From Copromyces sp. CBS 386.78 (Eukaryota > Ascomycota > Sordariomycetes > Sordariales > Sordariaceae): a stretch of 64,000 nt of DNA. Each line of letters opens with the position of its first letter. Positions within the stretch are counted from its first letter, which is position 1. The translations under genes were made by a program, and so were the position numbers. Below, piece after piece: positions 34,535-44,989 of the stretch. The notes under the pieces are model-generated. The model was not told where the DNA came from and did not search any database. It saw only the letters and a program-made list of their open reading frames with translations. The stretch is taken from contig MU839079.1 of the NCBI GenBank assembly GCA_030685235.1, forward strand, positions 806,001 to 870,000, written 5' to 3'.

Positions 34535-35544
34535 AGTGTTGGGCTTAGGTAGTGTCGCATGATCTTTTAGGTTGGTTGTAGGGTTGAATGTGTCGTGAAA
34601 AAAGTTTGGGAAGGGTGAAAAGAGGAATATGCGGGGCGGGTAAAGGCAAGAGAAAAAAGGGAAACAACTGCCAAGTTTCAACAGCATGCAACAAAATGAT
34701 TCAAGTCGGACAGTAGATAGGTATACAAGAAGAAAAGGAACTAGTTCGATTCAAAGCCACTGTCTCAAATCTGCATAGTCTAAACGATAGCAATCTTCAG
34801 TTTTGGGATCATGTGTAATGGAGTGAAGTCCCGTCCGCCCCTCCGTGACTTAGCGGCAGTCTGCGCCAGCTTTATGACGAAGAGGCATGGATCTTTGAGA
34901 ACCGGTACACGTACATTTTGACACCTTGTCGTCTACGCGTGGAAGGAGAAAGCTATCTGATAGGTGCAACTGTTGTTGGAGAGGGTGTTGGTCTCAACTT
35001 TCAAAGAGATTGTGGACTGACCGTTGTGAGGAGACTGGGGTTCACCCATATTGATGATTCCGCTTAGTTCAACACGTCGGTGTTATAGTCATGAGACCAA
35101 CCTATGACCTATGGCAAAACTGATGTCTTGCTTTCTTGAACCAGTATTTCCCATTCGGCTAGCTCGACAAAGTTGTTGAGTCGTGAGCTGCTCTCCCCTT
35201 GGTGATTTTGGATCGTCGCAAACCAAACGCATGGCGAAAAAGACGGATTTCGCGGCACCACGCGTTTTCGCGCAGTGACAAGGCGGTCGTGGTACACTTT
35301 AACCTCGTATTTCGCCGTAAAATCCAAAACGCCTACCAATGCTGATACTTGTATTCCACCCATAGCCTGTAGACCCTAACGCTTGCAAGTCGTACATGCC
35401 TGACCAGGCCTCATCGTTCCCTTCTCCGCGCCTTCATGATGGGACCTTCAATGCCTCACTTTTCATCAAACAGCTGATTATCCTCGCTTTCGTCTGTGTT
35501 GTGGTTTGGCGCAGGCGCAATGTCCTCGTATCATACCGATTCGA
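34535..35544. other. Intergenic region
   Basis: About 1 kb holding the promoter of the Ppn2-like gene and the 3' side of PET191. Short open frames are present, none convincing. Confidence 0.5.
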
Positions 35545-36016
35545 TCACTTCTTGTTCGCCGCGGCAGCAGCCTGCTCTCTGTACTTCTGGTTCTCCAACT
35601 CCCTCCAGTCCGGCTCGGCCGCGTTGTTTCCATCTGTGACGCCCTTGCCGCCAGCAAAGGCAGACTTGCCAGCATACAACTGATAGCCCTCGCCGGATTG
35701 TTCGGTCTCCTGGAGCTTCTGGAAGGTGATGGGTTGGTTGCCGCGAAATCGCTTGCGCATGTCGACCATGCCTCGCCGGCAGTCACCGAAGGCTCTCTTG
35801 AACTGCTGGCATTGGGTCGGGAGGGTGTCGACAAGAGGAGGACGGAGGCAGTCGGCGGCCGAGTTTCTGTGCACCATAACGCAGTCGGACTCCTGGAGGC
35901 ATTGCGCCAGGGCGGCACCTGGAGGAGAGAGCGCAGTTAGCGGTTAACCCCAACAAGGTAAAGCCTGAGCAGAGAGGTTCTGGCAACTTACGGATCTCTT
36001 TACATGAGCTCGGCAT
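35545..36016 (-). CDS. pet191: Cytochrome c oxidase assembly factor Pet191 (COA5 family), 132 aa, two exons
   Basis: Exons on the minus strand are 36016-35992 and 35918-35545, the first only 25 bases. The spliced start, MPSSCKEIRAALAQC, is the hallmark of Pet191, with a CX9C pair (CKEIRAALAQC). LQESDC and the second CX9C (CQQFKRAFGDC) follow. RRGMVDMRKRFRGN and the C-terminal Ala/Lys-rich end complete the match. The protein resides in mitochondria and is needed for complex IV assembly. Without the tiny first exon the conserved N-terminus would be lost. The intron has GTAAGT and a CCTCCAG acceptor. It is divergent from the lipase gene, with about 1 kb between start codons. Confidence 0.94.
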
Positions 36017-37061
36017 GGTGTCGTGGGTTCTGCGGCGGTTGGTCAGGGAAACTTTGGCGGGCGACGACGAGTGACGATCGGAACTCCAATCTCTAGAACG
36101 CGATCACTGGGGTGCGCTAGTCGCGGGGCCGAACGGGTGTTCTAAAGTGCAGAGAGGAGCATAGGACACAGGCTGGTCTGTGCACTAGCACTTACACAGC
36201 GCTTTCCTCGACAATGTCATTGGCTCCTCGCCACATCGAGTCTTCCATTCTTCTTCTTTCTCTTCATTTTAAACATTGCTATTACTGCTAGAATTTCGAG
36301 GCATTGCTGAGGAGACAGGTATATCATCAGAGTCCGTCATTCATTTGGATGATAACTACCGTCCACATACCAGGAATACAGTGTGCGGATACACAAGATC
36401 TTGGATCTCTCAGCCCCATGCTTTGTGCATCCCACGAGCCAGGACCCCTCCACGATCTTGTGGCGCCATCGCGACCCATCTGATACCTTACCTGTCACAC
36501 CTCCCCATGGTAAACCATTCTTCAATATCATTCTATACGGTACTGAAACGAGGAGCCAATGATCACCAAGATCGAGAACGCCTCACGGAGTCTGAATGGT
36601 TCAAATATGTAGAAAGGCCAAGAGAAATGGAAGGTGCTACAGGAAAAAGGAGGGTGCACACCGCTTGCGCTTCAGAGCTTCTTTTCTGTCCTAGCTTTTG
36701 CATGTGACCCTGACATTGTGACATCACATTGGATCAAACCACCCCTTCCCAATTCTTTCGCCGCCTTTTTTTTTTTTTACTCTCTCTGATCACCAACCGA
36801 CCAACAACGTCTTGACCCCATACATGATATATAATAATTTCCGATTAATCTTTGGTGGCACATCTATCTTGTATACGTGGACATTTCTATCCCTTCTCCT
36901 AAACACGAGGCCTCGACGAAGCTCCTCGGGAACTGCTTATTGCCCCGTTCGTTTCGACCAGAGCTATTACTCGCCCAGCTATAGCTTACCTATCAATCAC
37001 TTCGACTCCTAATCTACCTAACTTTATGCCAATGCGGGCATAGTCGTCGAAAGCTGCCACA
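36017..37061. other. Divergent promoter region between PET191 and the lipase gene
   Basis: It contains a run of T at 36768-36778 and a pyrimidine-rich leader before 37062. The 143-codon forward open frame at 36276 has no protein-like features that I recognise. Confidence 0.45.
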
Positions 37062-39495
37062 ATGCCTGTTCCATTTCTCGGGCGACTCGATGTGTGAGAC
37101 ATGCCTTTGTTCCCCTACCTGACTGTCCCGTATCTCGCTCGGTGCACTCGTCTAACGTCTTATCTTGTCTCCAACAGCACCGAGTATGTTGCGCTTATCG
37201 GGTCCTTCTTTCTAGTGGGACTCGAGGCCCTCATTCGTATCCTGACGCTTGCCCTACCTAATTCCCTAATCACGCTTTTCTACCGATTATCGAGACGACT
37301 GTTCAATAGATGGACATCACCAGCACAGAAGCGGGCGGAGGAGAGAAGACAGCGTATGTGACAGTCACCCCAACACCCTGAGCATCTGTCGGTTGTCATG
37401 GAAGAAAGTAACACCAAACGATGTATACAGCCGTCTCCGAAGCCGTCCGAAACGCCTCTGATTTTGTCGACCTTTGCGCCCTGTTCGGATACACCGCGGA
37501 AGAGCATGTGGTACAAACCAAGGATGGATATCTGCTCGGCCTGCACCGGTTGGCTTACAGGAAGGGCGAGGAGGATACAAAGGTCAACAGAGGACCGAAC
37601 AGCATCAAGAAGCGCGTCGTCTACCTCCACCACGGTCTGCTGATGAACAGTGAGGTTTGGGTCTGTCTCACGGACGAGCAGAGGTGCTTACCTTTTGTGC
37701 TCGTTGAGCGCGGCTTTGATGTTTGGGTACGTTCTTCTGTCCTTACTGTGGCTGGAGAAACAACTGACAGAAGGTTTCCAGTTCGGAAACAACCGCGGCA
37801 ACAAGTACTCCAAGAAGTCCGTCCACTGTTCGCCCATGTCACAAAGGTTTTGGAACTTCTCGATCGACGAATTCGCCTTCCACGACATCCCCGACAGCAT
37901 TAGCTACATCTTGGAGACAACAGGGCAGCCGTCCTTGTCATACATCGGTTTCTCCCAGGGCACAGCCCAAGCTTTTGCCAGTCTGTCCATCCACCCGAAG
38001 CTCAACGACCAGGTCAACGTCTTTATCGCTCTTGCCCCAGCCATGTCCCCGGCTGGTCTATCCAACGGCATTGTCGACGCACTCGTTAAGGCCTCACCGC
38101 AGGTGTTATACCTGCTTTTTGGAAGACGCTCTATTCTAAGTTCGGCAACCATGTGGCAGTCGATCCTTTACCCGCCCATCTTCTCCAAGCTCATCGACAT
38201 GGGCCTCAGCTTTCTCTTCAACTGGAAGACCCAGAATATCAGCACCTCGCAGAAGCTTGCCGCATACCCACATCTTTATTCGTTCACAAGCACCAAGTCG
38301 GTCGTCCACTGGTTCCAGATTATCCGCACCAAGTCCTTCCAGATGTACGATGACGATGTGCAGCCCCCACTCATGCTCTCATCCAGCAGCAAGTACACCA
38401 AGGTCGCCAAGTATCCCACCCGTAACATCAAGACCCCTATTGTTCTCGTCTACGGCGGCATTGATTCTCTCGTAGACATCAAGGTCATGCTTCGCGAATT
38501 GCCAACCCAGACGGTGGCCACCGAGATCCCGCACTACGAACACCTCGACTTCCTCTGGGCCCGTGACGTCGACGCCCAAGTCTTCCAGCACGTCTTTGAT
38601 GCACTCGAGAGTTTCACCGGAGCCGAACACACCAAGGAAGAATACGAACGCTACCGCAGCGCCCGACACGTCAGCCTGAGCGCCAGTCGCTCCTTCAGTC
38701 GCTTCATTCCTAACAAAAACGGTGATAATACCGCTGCCGACAGCGATGTCAGCACTGCCGTGGCCGGGAGTGTCCGTGATGGCGAGGAGCAATTCGTTGA
38801 CGCCGACGAGCGCCAGGAAGGGCTGGATCAGGTCAATGAGCTAAGAAGCATGATATCTTTTGATACGAGCGGCAGCTCGAAGCAGCAGCAGCTCCTCCAG
38901 CCGCCGCATCAGGCCCGTGAGAGCCCGATTACGACACCCGTCGGCAGCCTCAACAGCAGTTCTGGTTCTAAGCTTGTGGCCAATATTCTTGGAAGACCGA
39001 ACTCAAGGCCGACGAGCCCCATGTATCCCGGATCTTTGGATACACGCTTTGAGAACGACTCGGGAGCCGGGTCACCATCGGGCAGGAGCCCAGACTCCGA
39101 ATATCAAGGTGCGTTATCTTCGATTACGCCGCCCAAGAGGAGGGGAACGGGCACAAGCCAGATGAGCTTGAACTCGTTCATTGGTGGGAAGGGTATCAGT
39201 CTTGGTGCTAGTGAGTCTCCTTGATTTTGTGTGCGCGCGTGCGAGCGTGTTTGTATGTTTTTTATGATTCTGGCGGTTCTTTTCATCCCCTATTGGCTTC
39301 TGGGGGTGCGGGTGATGCCGATTTCCTTTCTAAGAGCTGGATGCTAATCGAGGAATTTCCTTGCGACAAATAGGCAGAGCAGTAGGTGGTGTTACTACAA
39401 GTGGTGCTGAAGTTCCACTTGCTGCATTGGCGGGAAGCAGCTCGGATGAGGCGGGGACGTTGAGAGGGTTGAGGAAGAGTTCGAACAAGAGGTAG
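37062..39495 (+). CDS. Membrane-anchored steryl ester/triacylglycerol lipase (TGL1/YEH family), 684 aa, five exons
   Basis: Exons are 37062-37093, 37178-37353, 37431-37726, 37782-39210 and 39374-39495, all in phase. A hydrophobic N-terminal segment (about 12-48) anchors the protein to ER or lipid droplets. The AB-hydrolase_lip region starts at TAEEHVVQTKDGYLLGLHRL. VVYLHHGLLMNSEVW and FDVWFGNNRGNKYS are highly conserved in acid lipases. The nucleophile is Ser226 in YIGFSQGTA. The likely acid is Asp396 in GGIDSLVD, and the His is 422 in HYEHLDF. It would hydrolyse steryl esters or triacylglycerols. A Ser-rich, probably disordered C-terminal tail of 200 residues follows. The last intron (GTGAGT at 39211) replaces a near-stop read-through that would end at ASESP with a longer tail ending in RKSSNKR. 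Confidence 0.92.
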
Positions 39496-39923
39496 TACCA
39501 AAGGAGCCGGAGCTAGAGCCGGAGCGGTAGTGGATCGTGGAGTGTGTTTGGTGGTGAGAATAGCTGCCGGGCAGCATAGCGGTGATGACGGTGGTGAGCA
39601 TGACAAGTATGAACAATCACAGCGAGTACGACTGTATAGTATCTCTAGCTTACATATCAACTGCCTGGTCCCGTCGTTATGCCTTGCCCTCCGTTCCAAA
39701 TGACCTTAGGGTTGACTGCAGTGCTCAGCACGGGTCGTCCCTCTCTGTGGTCTTTATAGTTAAACAATGAACGAAAGTCAAGGTTGTCAGGTTAAAACAT
39801 GTGCGATACGCTACTTTCAAGTTCTCAACTTTCGTTGTCGATGCAGTCGGAGTTTATCACCACATCACATCCCAGATAATCACCTACCACCCCTTATGTA
39901 CTCACCGAACTAACTTTCCCAAC
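39496..39923. other. 3' region of two convergent genes
   Basis: A 428-base interval between the lipase stop and the DUF7704 gene stop. No gene is seen. Confidence 0.5.
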
Positions 39924-40641
39924 TCACTCCGTCTTTTTCGCCCCCTTCAAAACCCTCGGTCTATCCGGTCCAAACAACCCCATCAAGTACGCCGTCCTCG
40001 TTAAAAACAAAAACATCTACATACGTTCGTTGTCCGTCAGCCTCATCACTCACAAGTCACAAACTCCATAGGTATTCCCCAGAGCCCTACGGAAGGACAC
40101 GGAAATACAAACCCCCTGAACCCCCCCCCCTTCCCCCTCCAGAAAAAAATGTTTAAAACAAGAAGAAAAAAAGACTCACAGTAACCCCCAAATTTCCCCA
40201 AGTCATGGCATTCCACCCCCTCACATCCAACGTCCCCGCCCACCCCAGTCCCTCCGCCGTGATCATCATATGTCCCAAGTCCGCCACCCACAGCGCGATC
40301 AGGTAGTTCTTAACGACCCTGATTTCGGAAGAGGAGTACAGCACGCCTACGCCCACAAGGAAGGCGAGGAAGTACATGTTGCCTAGTTGTCTGGTGACGG
40401 TGCGGGCGGTTGTTGGGTAGGCTATTAATGGTGAAGGGGAAGAGGGAGAGGGGGGGATTTGGGAGTGGGTGAACCAATCGGGGGAGAGAATGGCGGGGAG
40501 GAAGCCGGAGAGTCTGGGTGGTGGTGGTTGTTAGTGACTGAGTGGTGATGGGAGGAGGGTGAGGGTGGGGTTGGTTTACAGTGAGAGAGGCTCGAATTTG
40601 GTGAAGACGAAGCGTGGAAACGGGGGGAGTTGGGAGGCCAT
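39924..40641 (-). CDS. DUF7704-type four-helix membrane protein, 162 aa, three exons
   Basis: Exons on the minus strand are 40641-40580, 40513-40180 and 40016-39924, all in phase. The protein starts MASQLPPFPRFVFTKFEPLS, the common opening of fungal DUF7704 proteins. A loop with DWF follows, then QLGNMYFLAFLVGVGVLYSS, then IRVVKNYLIALWVADLGHM. The last helix spans the second and third exons (TWGNLGVTMFLFLTRTAYLM) and ends in a basic tail, RPRVLKGAKKTE. Four transmembrane segments are likely. Function is unknown. Without the short third exon the last helix would be cut off. It is divergent from the Vms1 gene. Confidence 0.85.
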
Positions 40642-41574
40642 TTTTTTTGCTGTGGGGGTTGTTGTTTGTTGTTGTTGGCGTTAGTGATGTTGGTTGATGG
40701 TCGATGGTTGACGGTGAGCGAACGTGAACAAAGTTAGTGCTCACAAATAACTGAGCGGTATGAAATATGCTTTTTGAAGATGAAAACGAAGATGAGATAT
40801 CGCGAACGGTTTAAATAGGGTCCAACGCTTATTTCAAGTTACTTTCCCGGGACGAAACTGCCGTCGCCACGCCTCCTTGCTGTCCATCAGGGTCCTCCTT
40901 TTGATTATTGTCCAGGGTAGGCAGCAGCAGTCAACGTCTCAACGAAGGGGCCCAACCGAGAAGACGGGTGGAACAGGGGCCACTTGGCATTGCTTGGATC
41001 CAAGCGCCTGGACCGTTCTGGCTTTTCGACATGGGAAGTATTCAGACTCTCTTCACTTCTATCGCGGTGAAAAACACGTCGGATTCACTGCACACTTCGG
41101 AATTCGACCTCGAATTTTCCAATGCTTTGAAAGACCGAAACGTGCGAGACCTAAATTTCAGCGGCAGAAACCCTGGACTTCCGCTGTGTTGAGAGCTTGT
41201 GCCTTTGGGCTGGTCAGGGTTAGGGTTTAACCGACAATAACCTCACGTACATTGCGGGTTGCATTAAGCCCGGGATGACTCTTATCGGCCAACAACTCTA
41301 GCGCGATAAGAATGCCCCGCTGAGAATGATTGCCCGCTAGGGAACTTTACAGTGGACGTCTCATAGCTTCAAGCCCGTCAACCTAAAGGCGGACATCAAC
41401 ACCAACACCGAACGGTGGCCCGAGAAGCTGCACATATAATTCGAAGCAACTCTTTTACATTCACTGGCCGCTAGCCGCTTCAAAAAGTCCTCCGCCATAC
41501 TATTTTTTTGAGCAACTATTATTCCCTCCACTAAATTCCATCATCGCTCACGCTTCCTCATCACATCCGACAAA
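40642..41574. other. Divergent promoter region between the DUF7704 and Vms1 genes
   Basis: About 930 bases with a TTAGGG doublet at 41216-41228. A forward open frame of 117 codons at 40877 has no recognised similarity. Probably both promoters lie here. Confidence 0.5.
41216..41228 (+). promoter_or_regulatory. Telomere-repeat-like box (AGGGTTAGGGTTT)
   Basis: This TTAGGG doublet lies about 350 bases upstream of the Vms1 start. It is the third occurrence in this window and sits at a similar distance from a start codon as the one at 32128. Confidence 0.4.
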
Positions 41575-43524
41575 ATGGCCAGCAACCAGGAAGACCTCCA
41601 GCGGAGGCCTGTCTACCTTTACGACATCGATGCCGGAATTCTCAACACCATCGCCCTCAAGTCAGATGCAGACATTACAGCTGAGCCAGTCGACGAAACC
41701 GCCAAGCAGACAACCGATTCCACAGCAGCTGAGCCCACAACCTCGGGGTCTCAAGCCAGCTGTTCACTATGCGGCCTCAAATTTGACGACGTCCAGGAAC
41801 AACGGAGTCATTTGAAGACCGATTTTCACCATTACAACCTCAAACAGAAACTTAACAGCCTTGAACCAGTAACCGAATCCCGGTTCGAGGAGCTCGTCAA
41901 CAATCTCGACGAGAGCATTTCAGGCTCCGACCAATCAGACAGTGAGGATGAAGAAGAGGGACAGGACAAGGACACGAACATGCTGTCTGCCCTCTTGAAG
42001 AAGCAGGCCAACATCGCAGGAAAGAGGGCAAAAGAGGATGGCGATGATGAAGAGGACGGACCGAAAGCGAAGACATCAAATGGATCACAGCCATTGCTCT
42101 GGTTCACTTCCCCGAAGTTGCCAGAGAACTCCTACTACGGTGTCTACAAAGCCATGTTTACACCAGAGGAGCTGAAGAAGGAGGACGCTATCGTGGATGC
42201 TGTCAAGTCCAGGCAACTAGCACCCATCACCATGGGCAAGCCGCCCAAGGACGCCAACGACCTCCCACCAAATTACATCGGCAAGCATATCTTCATGTGC
42301 ATGATCGGTGGCGGACACTTTGCTGCCATGGTTGTCTCACTTAACCCACGCAAGACCAAGCATGGGACCACTGGACCTCTCAACAAGGAGGCCGTCGTCC
42401 TGGTACACAAGACCTTCCACAGATACACCACCCGTCGCAAGCAGGGTGGTTCACAATCCGCCAACGATAATGCCAAGGGCGCTGCCCACTCCGCCGGTGC
42501 CAACCTCCGTCGATATAACGAGCAGGCTCTCGTCGAGGATGTTCGCGGGCTGCTGGCCGAATGGAAGGGACTTATCGACACATCCGATCTGCTCTTTATC
42601 CGCGCCACCGGTTTAACCAACAGGAGGACCTTGTTCGGCCCTTACGACGGACAGGTCTTGCGGGCAAACGACCCTCGCATCCGTGGTTTCCCGTTCATGA
42701 CCCGCAGAGCGACCCAGAACGAGCTCATGCGCGCCTTCATCGAACTCACCAGACTCAAAATACGACAAATCGTCCCCGAAGCAGCCGCTCCGGCAGCCGA
42801 GTCATCGAAAAGACCAAAGAGCCCTAAGCCGGCCGCGGCTTCGAAGCCGAAACTGTCAGAGGAGGAGGAGACGCTTCTCTTGCACACCCAGCAGATCCAA
42901 GCCCTGGTCAAGCGCTCCAAGGTGCCCGCCCTTCTATCCTACATCAGCACAAACGACATCTCCCTGAAGGAGTTCCGCTTCTTCCCAGCAGACCACCACA
43001 CCCCAACGCCCCTCCACCTAGCCGCATCCCAAAACTCAGCGCCGCTCGTCACCAATCTCCTCACCCGCGCCGGCGCGGACCCCACCGTTTCTAACGGGGA
43101 CGGTAGAACCGCCTTCGAACTCGCCGGCGACCGCGCCACCCGCGACGCCTTCCGCGTCGCACGCTCGGAGCTCGGTGAAGAAGCATGGGATTGGGAAGCA
43201 GCTAAGGTCCCCATCGCGCTATCACGGGATGAGGCGCTGAAGAGGACGGAGAGGGAGAAGAACGAGGCGAAGGAGAAGGAGGATCAGAGGAGGAAGGCGG
43301 AGGAGGAGAGGCTAAAGAAGGAAGGTCCCAAAGTTGATGCGACGACGCATAGTGGGAAGAAGTCTGGTGGAAGTGTCTTGGCGGCTGCGATGAAGTTGAC
43401 GCCGCAGGAACGAAGGGAGGAGGAGGCGAAGGGACTCACGCCGGAGATGAAGATGAGGTTGGAGAGGGAGAGGAGGGCGAGGGCGGCGGAGGAGCGGATT
43501 AGGAGGTTGCAGGGTGGGCAGTGA
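41575..43524 (+). CDS. vms1: Vms1/ANKZF1 peptidyl-tRNA hydrolase of ribosome quality control, 649 aa
   Basis: The gene is a single exon. A C2H2-type zinc finger at about 63-85 (CSLCGLKFDDVQEQRSHLKT with FHHYN) is followed by an acidic linker. The VLRF1 release-factor-like domain spans about 235-390. It contains GKHIFMCMIGGGHFAAMVVS and the catalytic loop RRKQGGSQSAND, with Gln294 in the position of the essential Vms1 Gln. LLFIRATGLTNRRTLFGP follows. An ankyrin region at about 470-530 (TPLHLAASQNSAPLVTNLL) precedes a charged coiled coil. The extreme C-terminus, MRLERERRARAAEERIRRLQ, fits the VCP/Cdc48-interacting motif (VIM). The protein frees nascent chains from stalled 60S-tRNA complexes and protects mitochondria from CAT-tailed products. 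Start context GACAAAATGGCC is strong. All expected parts are present and length is near yeast Vms1 (632 aa). Confidence 0.95.
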   Translation: MASNQEDLQRRPVYLYDIDAGILNTIALKSDADITAEPVDETAKQTTDSTAAEPTTSGSQASCSLCGLKFDDVQEQRSHLKTDFHHYNLKQKLNSLEPVTESRFEELVNNLDESISGSDQSDSEDEEEGQDKDTNMLSALLKKQANIAGKRAKEDGDDEEDGPKAKTSNGSQPLLWFTSPKLPENSYYGVYKAMFTPEELKKEDAIVDAVKSRQLAPITMGKPPKDANDLPPNYIGKHIFMCMIGGGHFAAMVVSLNPRKTKHGTTGPLNKEAVVLVHKTFHRYTTRRKQGGSQSANDNAKGAAHSAGANLRRYNEQALVEDVRGLLAEWKGLIDTSDLLFIRATGLTNRRTLFGPYDGQVLRANDPRIRGFPFMTRRATQNELMRAFIELTRLKIRQIVPEAAAPAAESSKRPKSPKPAAASKPKLSEEEETLLLHTQQIQALVKRSKVPALLSYISTNDISLKEFRFFPADHHTPTPLHLAASQNSAPLVTNLLTRAGADPTVSNGDGRTAFELAGDRATRDAFRVARSELGEEAWDWEAAKVPIALSRDEALKRTEREKNEAKEKEDQRRKAEEERLKKEGPKVDATTHSGKKSGGSVLAAAMKLTPQERREEEAKGLTPEMKMRLERERRARAAEERIRRLQGGQ

Positions 43525-44989
43525 GCCTAGGATGGCGAGTAGAGACGATCAGGAAAAGGGCTGGAAGAGGAGGGAAAGTGTCATGGGCACAGCGATTGCA
43601 TTTGGGAATACCAATTTGGGGGTTAGACGAAGAGTCTCAAATCAAAAGAATTACTTTGTTTGGGCAGCAACACCGCCTAGTCCACAATCTGTGCAATGTG
43701 CCTTACCCTATACATCTACGAATCATTCCGCAAGTACGCTCCCCCTTTGCGGTCTTGGAGATACTTCCCATCAGGTCTCACCACCTCTTGCAAACGTATG
43801 TCCAATGAGTCTTGCGGGTTGTATTCTTCAGTTGATGATGTTGATGTGTCTCTGACCCTTCGCGCCTCGAGCCCGGCGTCATCCAGATGAGCCAAGGCAA
43901 GACAAGCAAACGGGCATTGTATGGTACTTGGAAGAGCGGTATAAGAGTTCTGGATAGAAGTCCACGTGTAAAACCCGCTGTTTGGGAGGAACTGACACCA
44001 GCAAAGTTGACACGTATGGATGACCGAATTCGGATGAATAAGATATGGGTTCCATGACCAACATCCCAAACCCCTTCGATTGACGGTCAGATCAGCTAGC
44101 AAAACGATTGTATCTGTCATTAGGTAGTAAATATTTCCTGTTTGAGTCAGTCAGGACCAAAGGAGTGACTGTGAGCCATGGATACTTTCCATGGGCAGGC
44201 TCGATGATGTTGGCCTACATATAAAATGGGTTCTCAACCTAAAAGATCCTAGGAATAAGGAATATGACTTTGGAACGGATGTCAGAACGTGATCGAGTAA
44301 ATGATGGACATCAGGTCTACATTTCGCCCCAGAACAGTCTGCTCAACGCGGGCAAACGGATCTTGTTGAACACCAGAGCGGAGCGTTTCTGGCATGACAC
44401 GATGCTTCAAGCTCAACCAACATTCGTGTCAAAAGTTTCTGGCTTGAAAACATGCTCAGATAACAACAAATCAACAAGTTGGAGATAGCTTCCCTCTGCC
44501 GGACCCTCTGGTTCTTTGACATCCGAATTATTATTTGGAATATCTCGAGAAAAGCCTCTGGTGCCAACTAAGTACGAGGAAAGACTTCTTTTGTCAACTG
44601 CCGATCGATATAGTGATGGTTCATACAGGGTCTCACTTCTCGACATGGAGTAAGTGTTGATCGGCGTTCATCACTCAGCGATAACTGGCGAAGTATCACG
44701 AGCCGGAAATTCAACTTGGGTCAGATTGAATAGTCGAGACCTCTCTTGATCATATTATCCCATTCATTCAACCCCTTTCATCACGCCGTAGCAAACGGTC
44801 GGAGATGCCTCACCGCTAATACTCTCGTCCCCCAGCTGTATAGATCCAGACCCTCGAGATTTTCATTTCTCTCGAATCCTCTCTTCCTCCCTCCAAACTC
44901 CAGAGGCACACGTTTTATTTCACGTGTCTACGATATCTTCAAGCAGCAAGAACCGGGCACCCATCCCGTTACCAAGAACAGACATCACA
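43525..44989. other. Intergenic region
   Basis: About 1.5 kb between two plus-strand genes. Small frames on both strands lack conserved features. A C/T-rich leader precedes the ATG at 44990. Nothing else is seen. Confidence 0.5.

Noticed and set aside
36276..36707. 143-codon open frame upstream of the lipase gene
   Set aside because: No conserved motif or codon bias, and it lies in the divergent promoter region.
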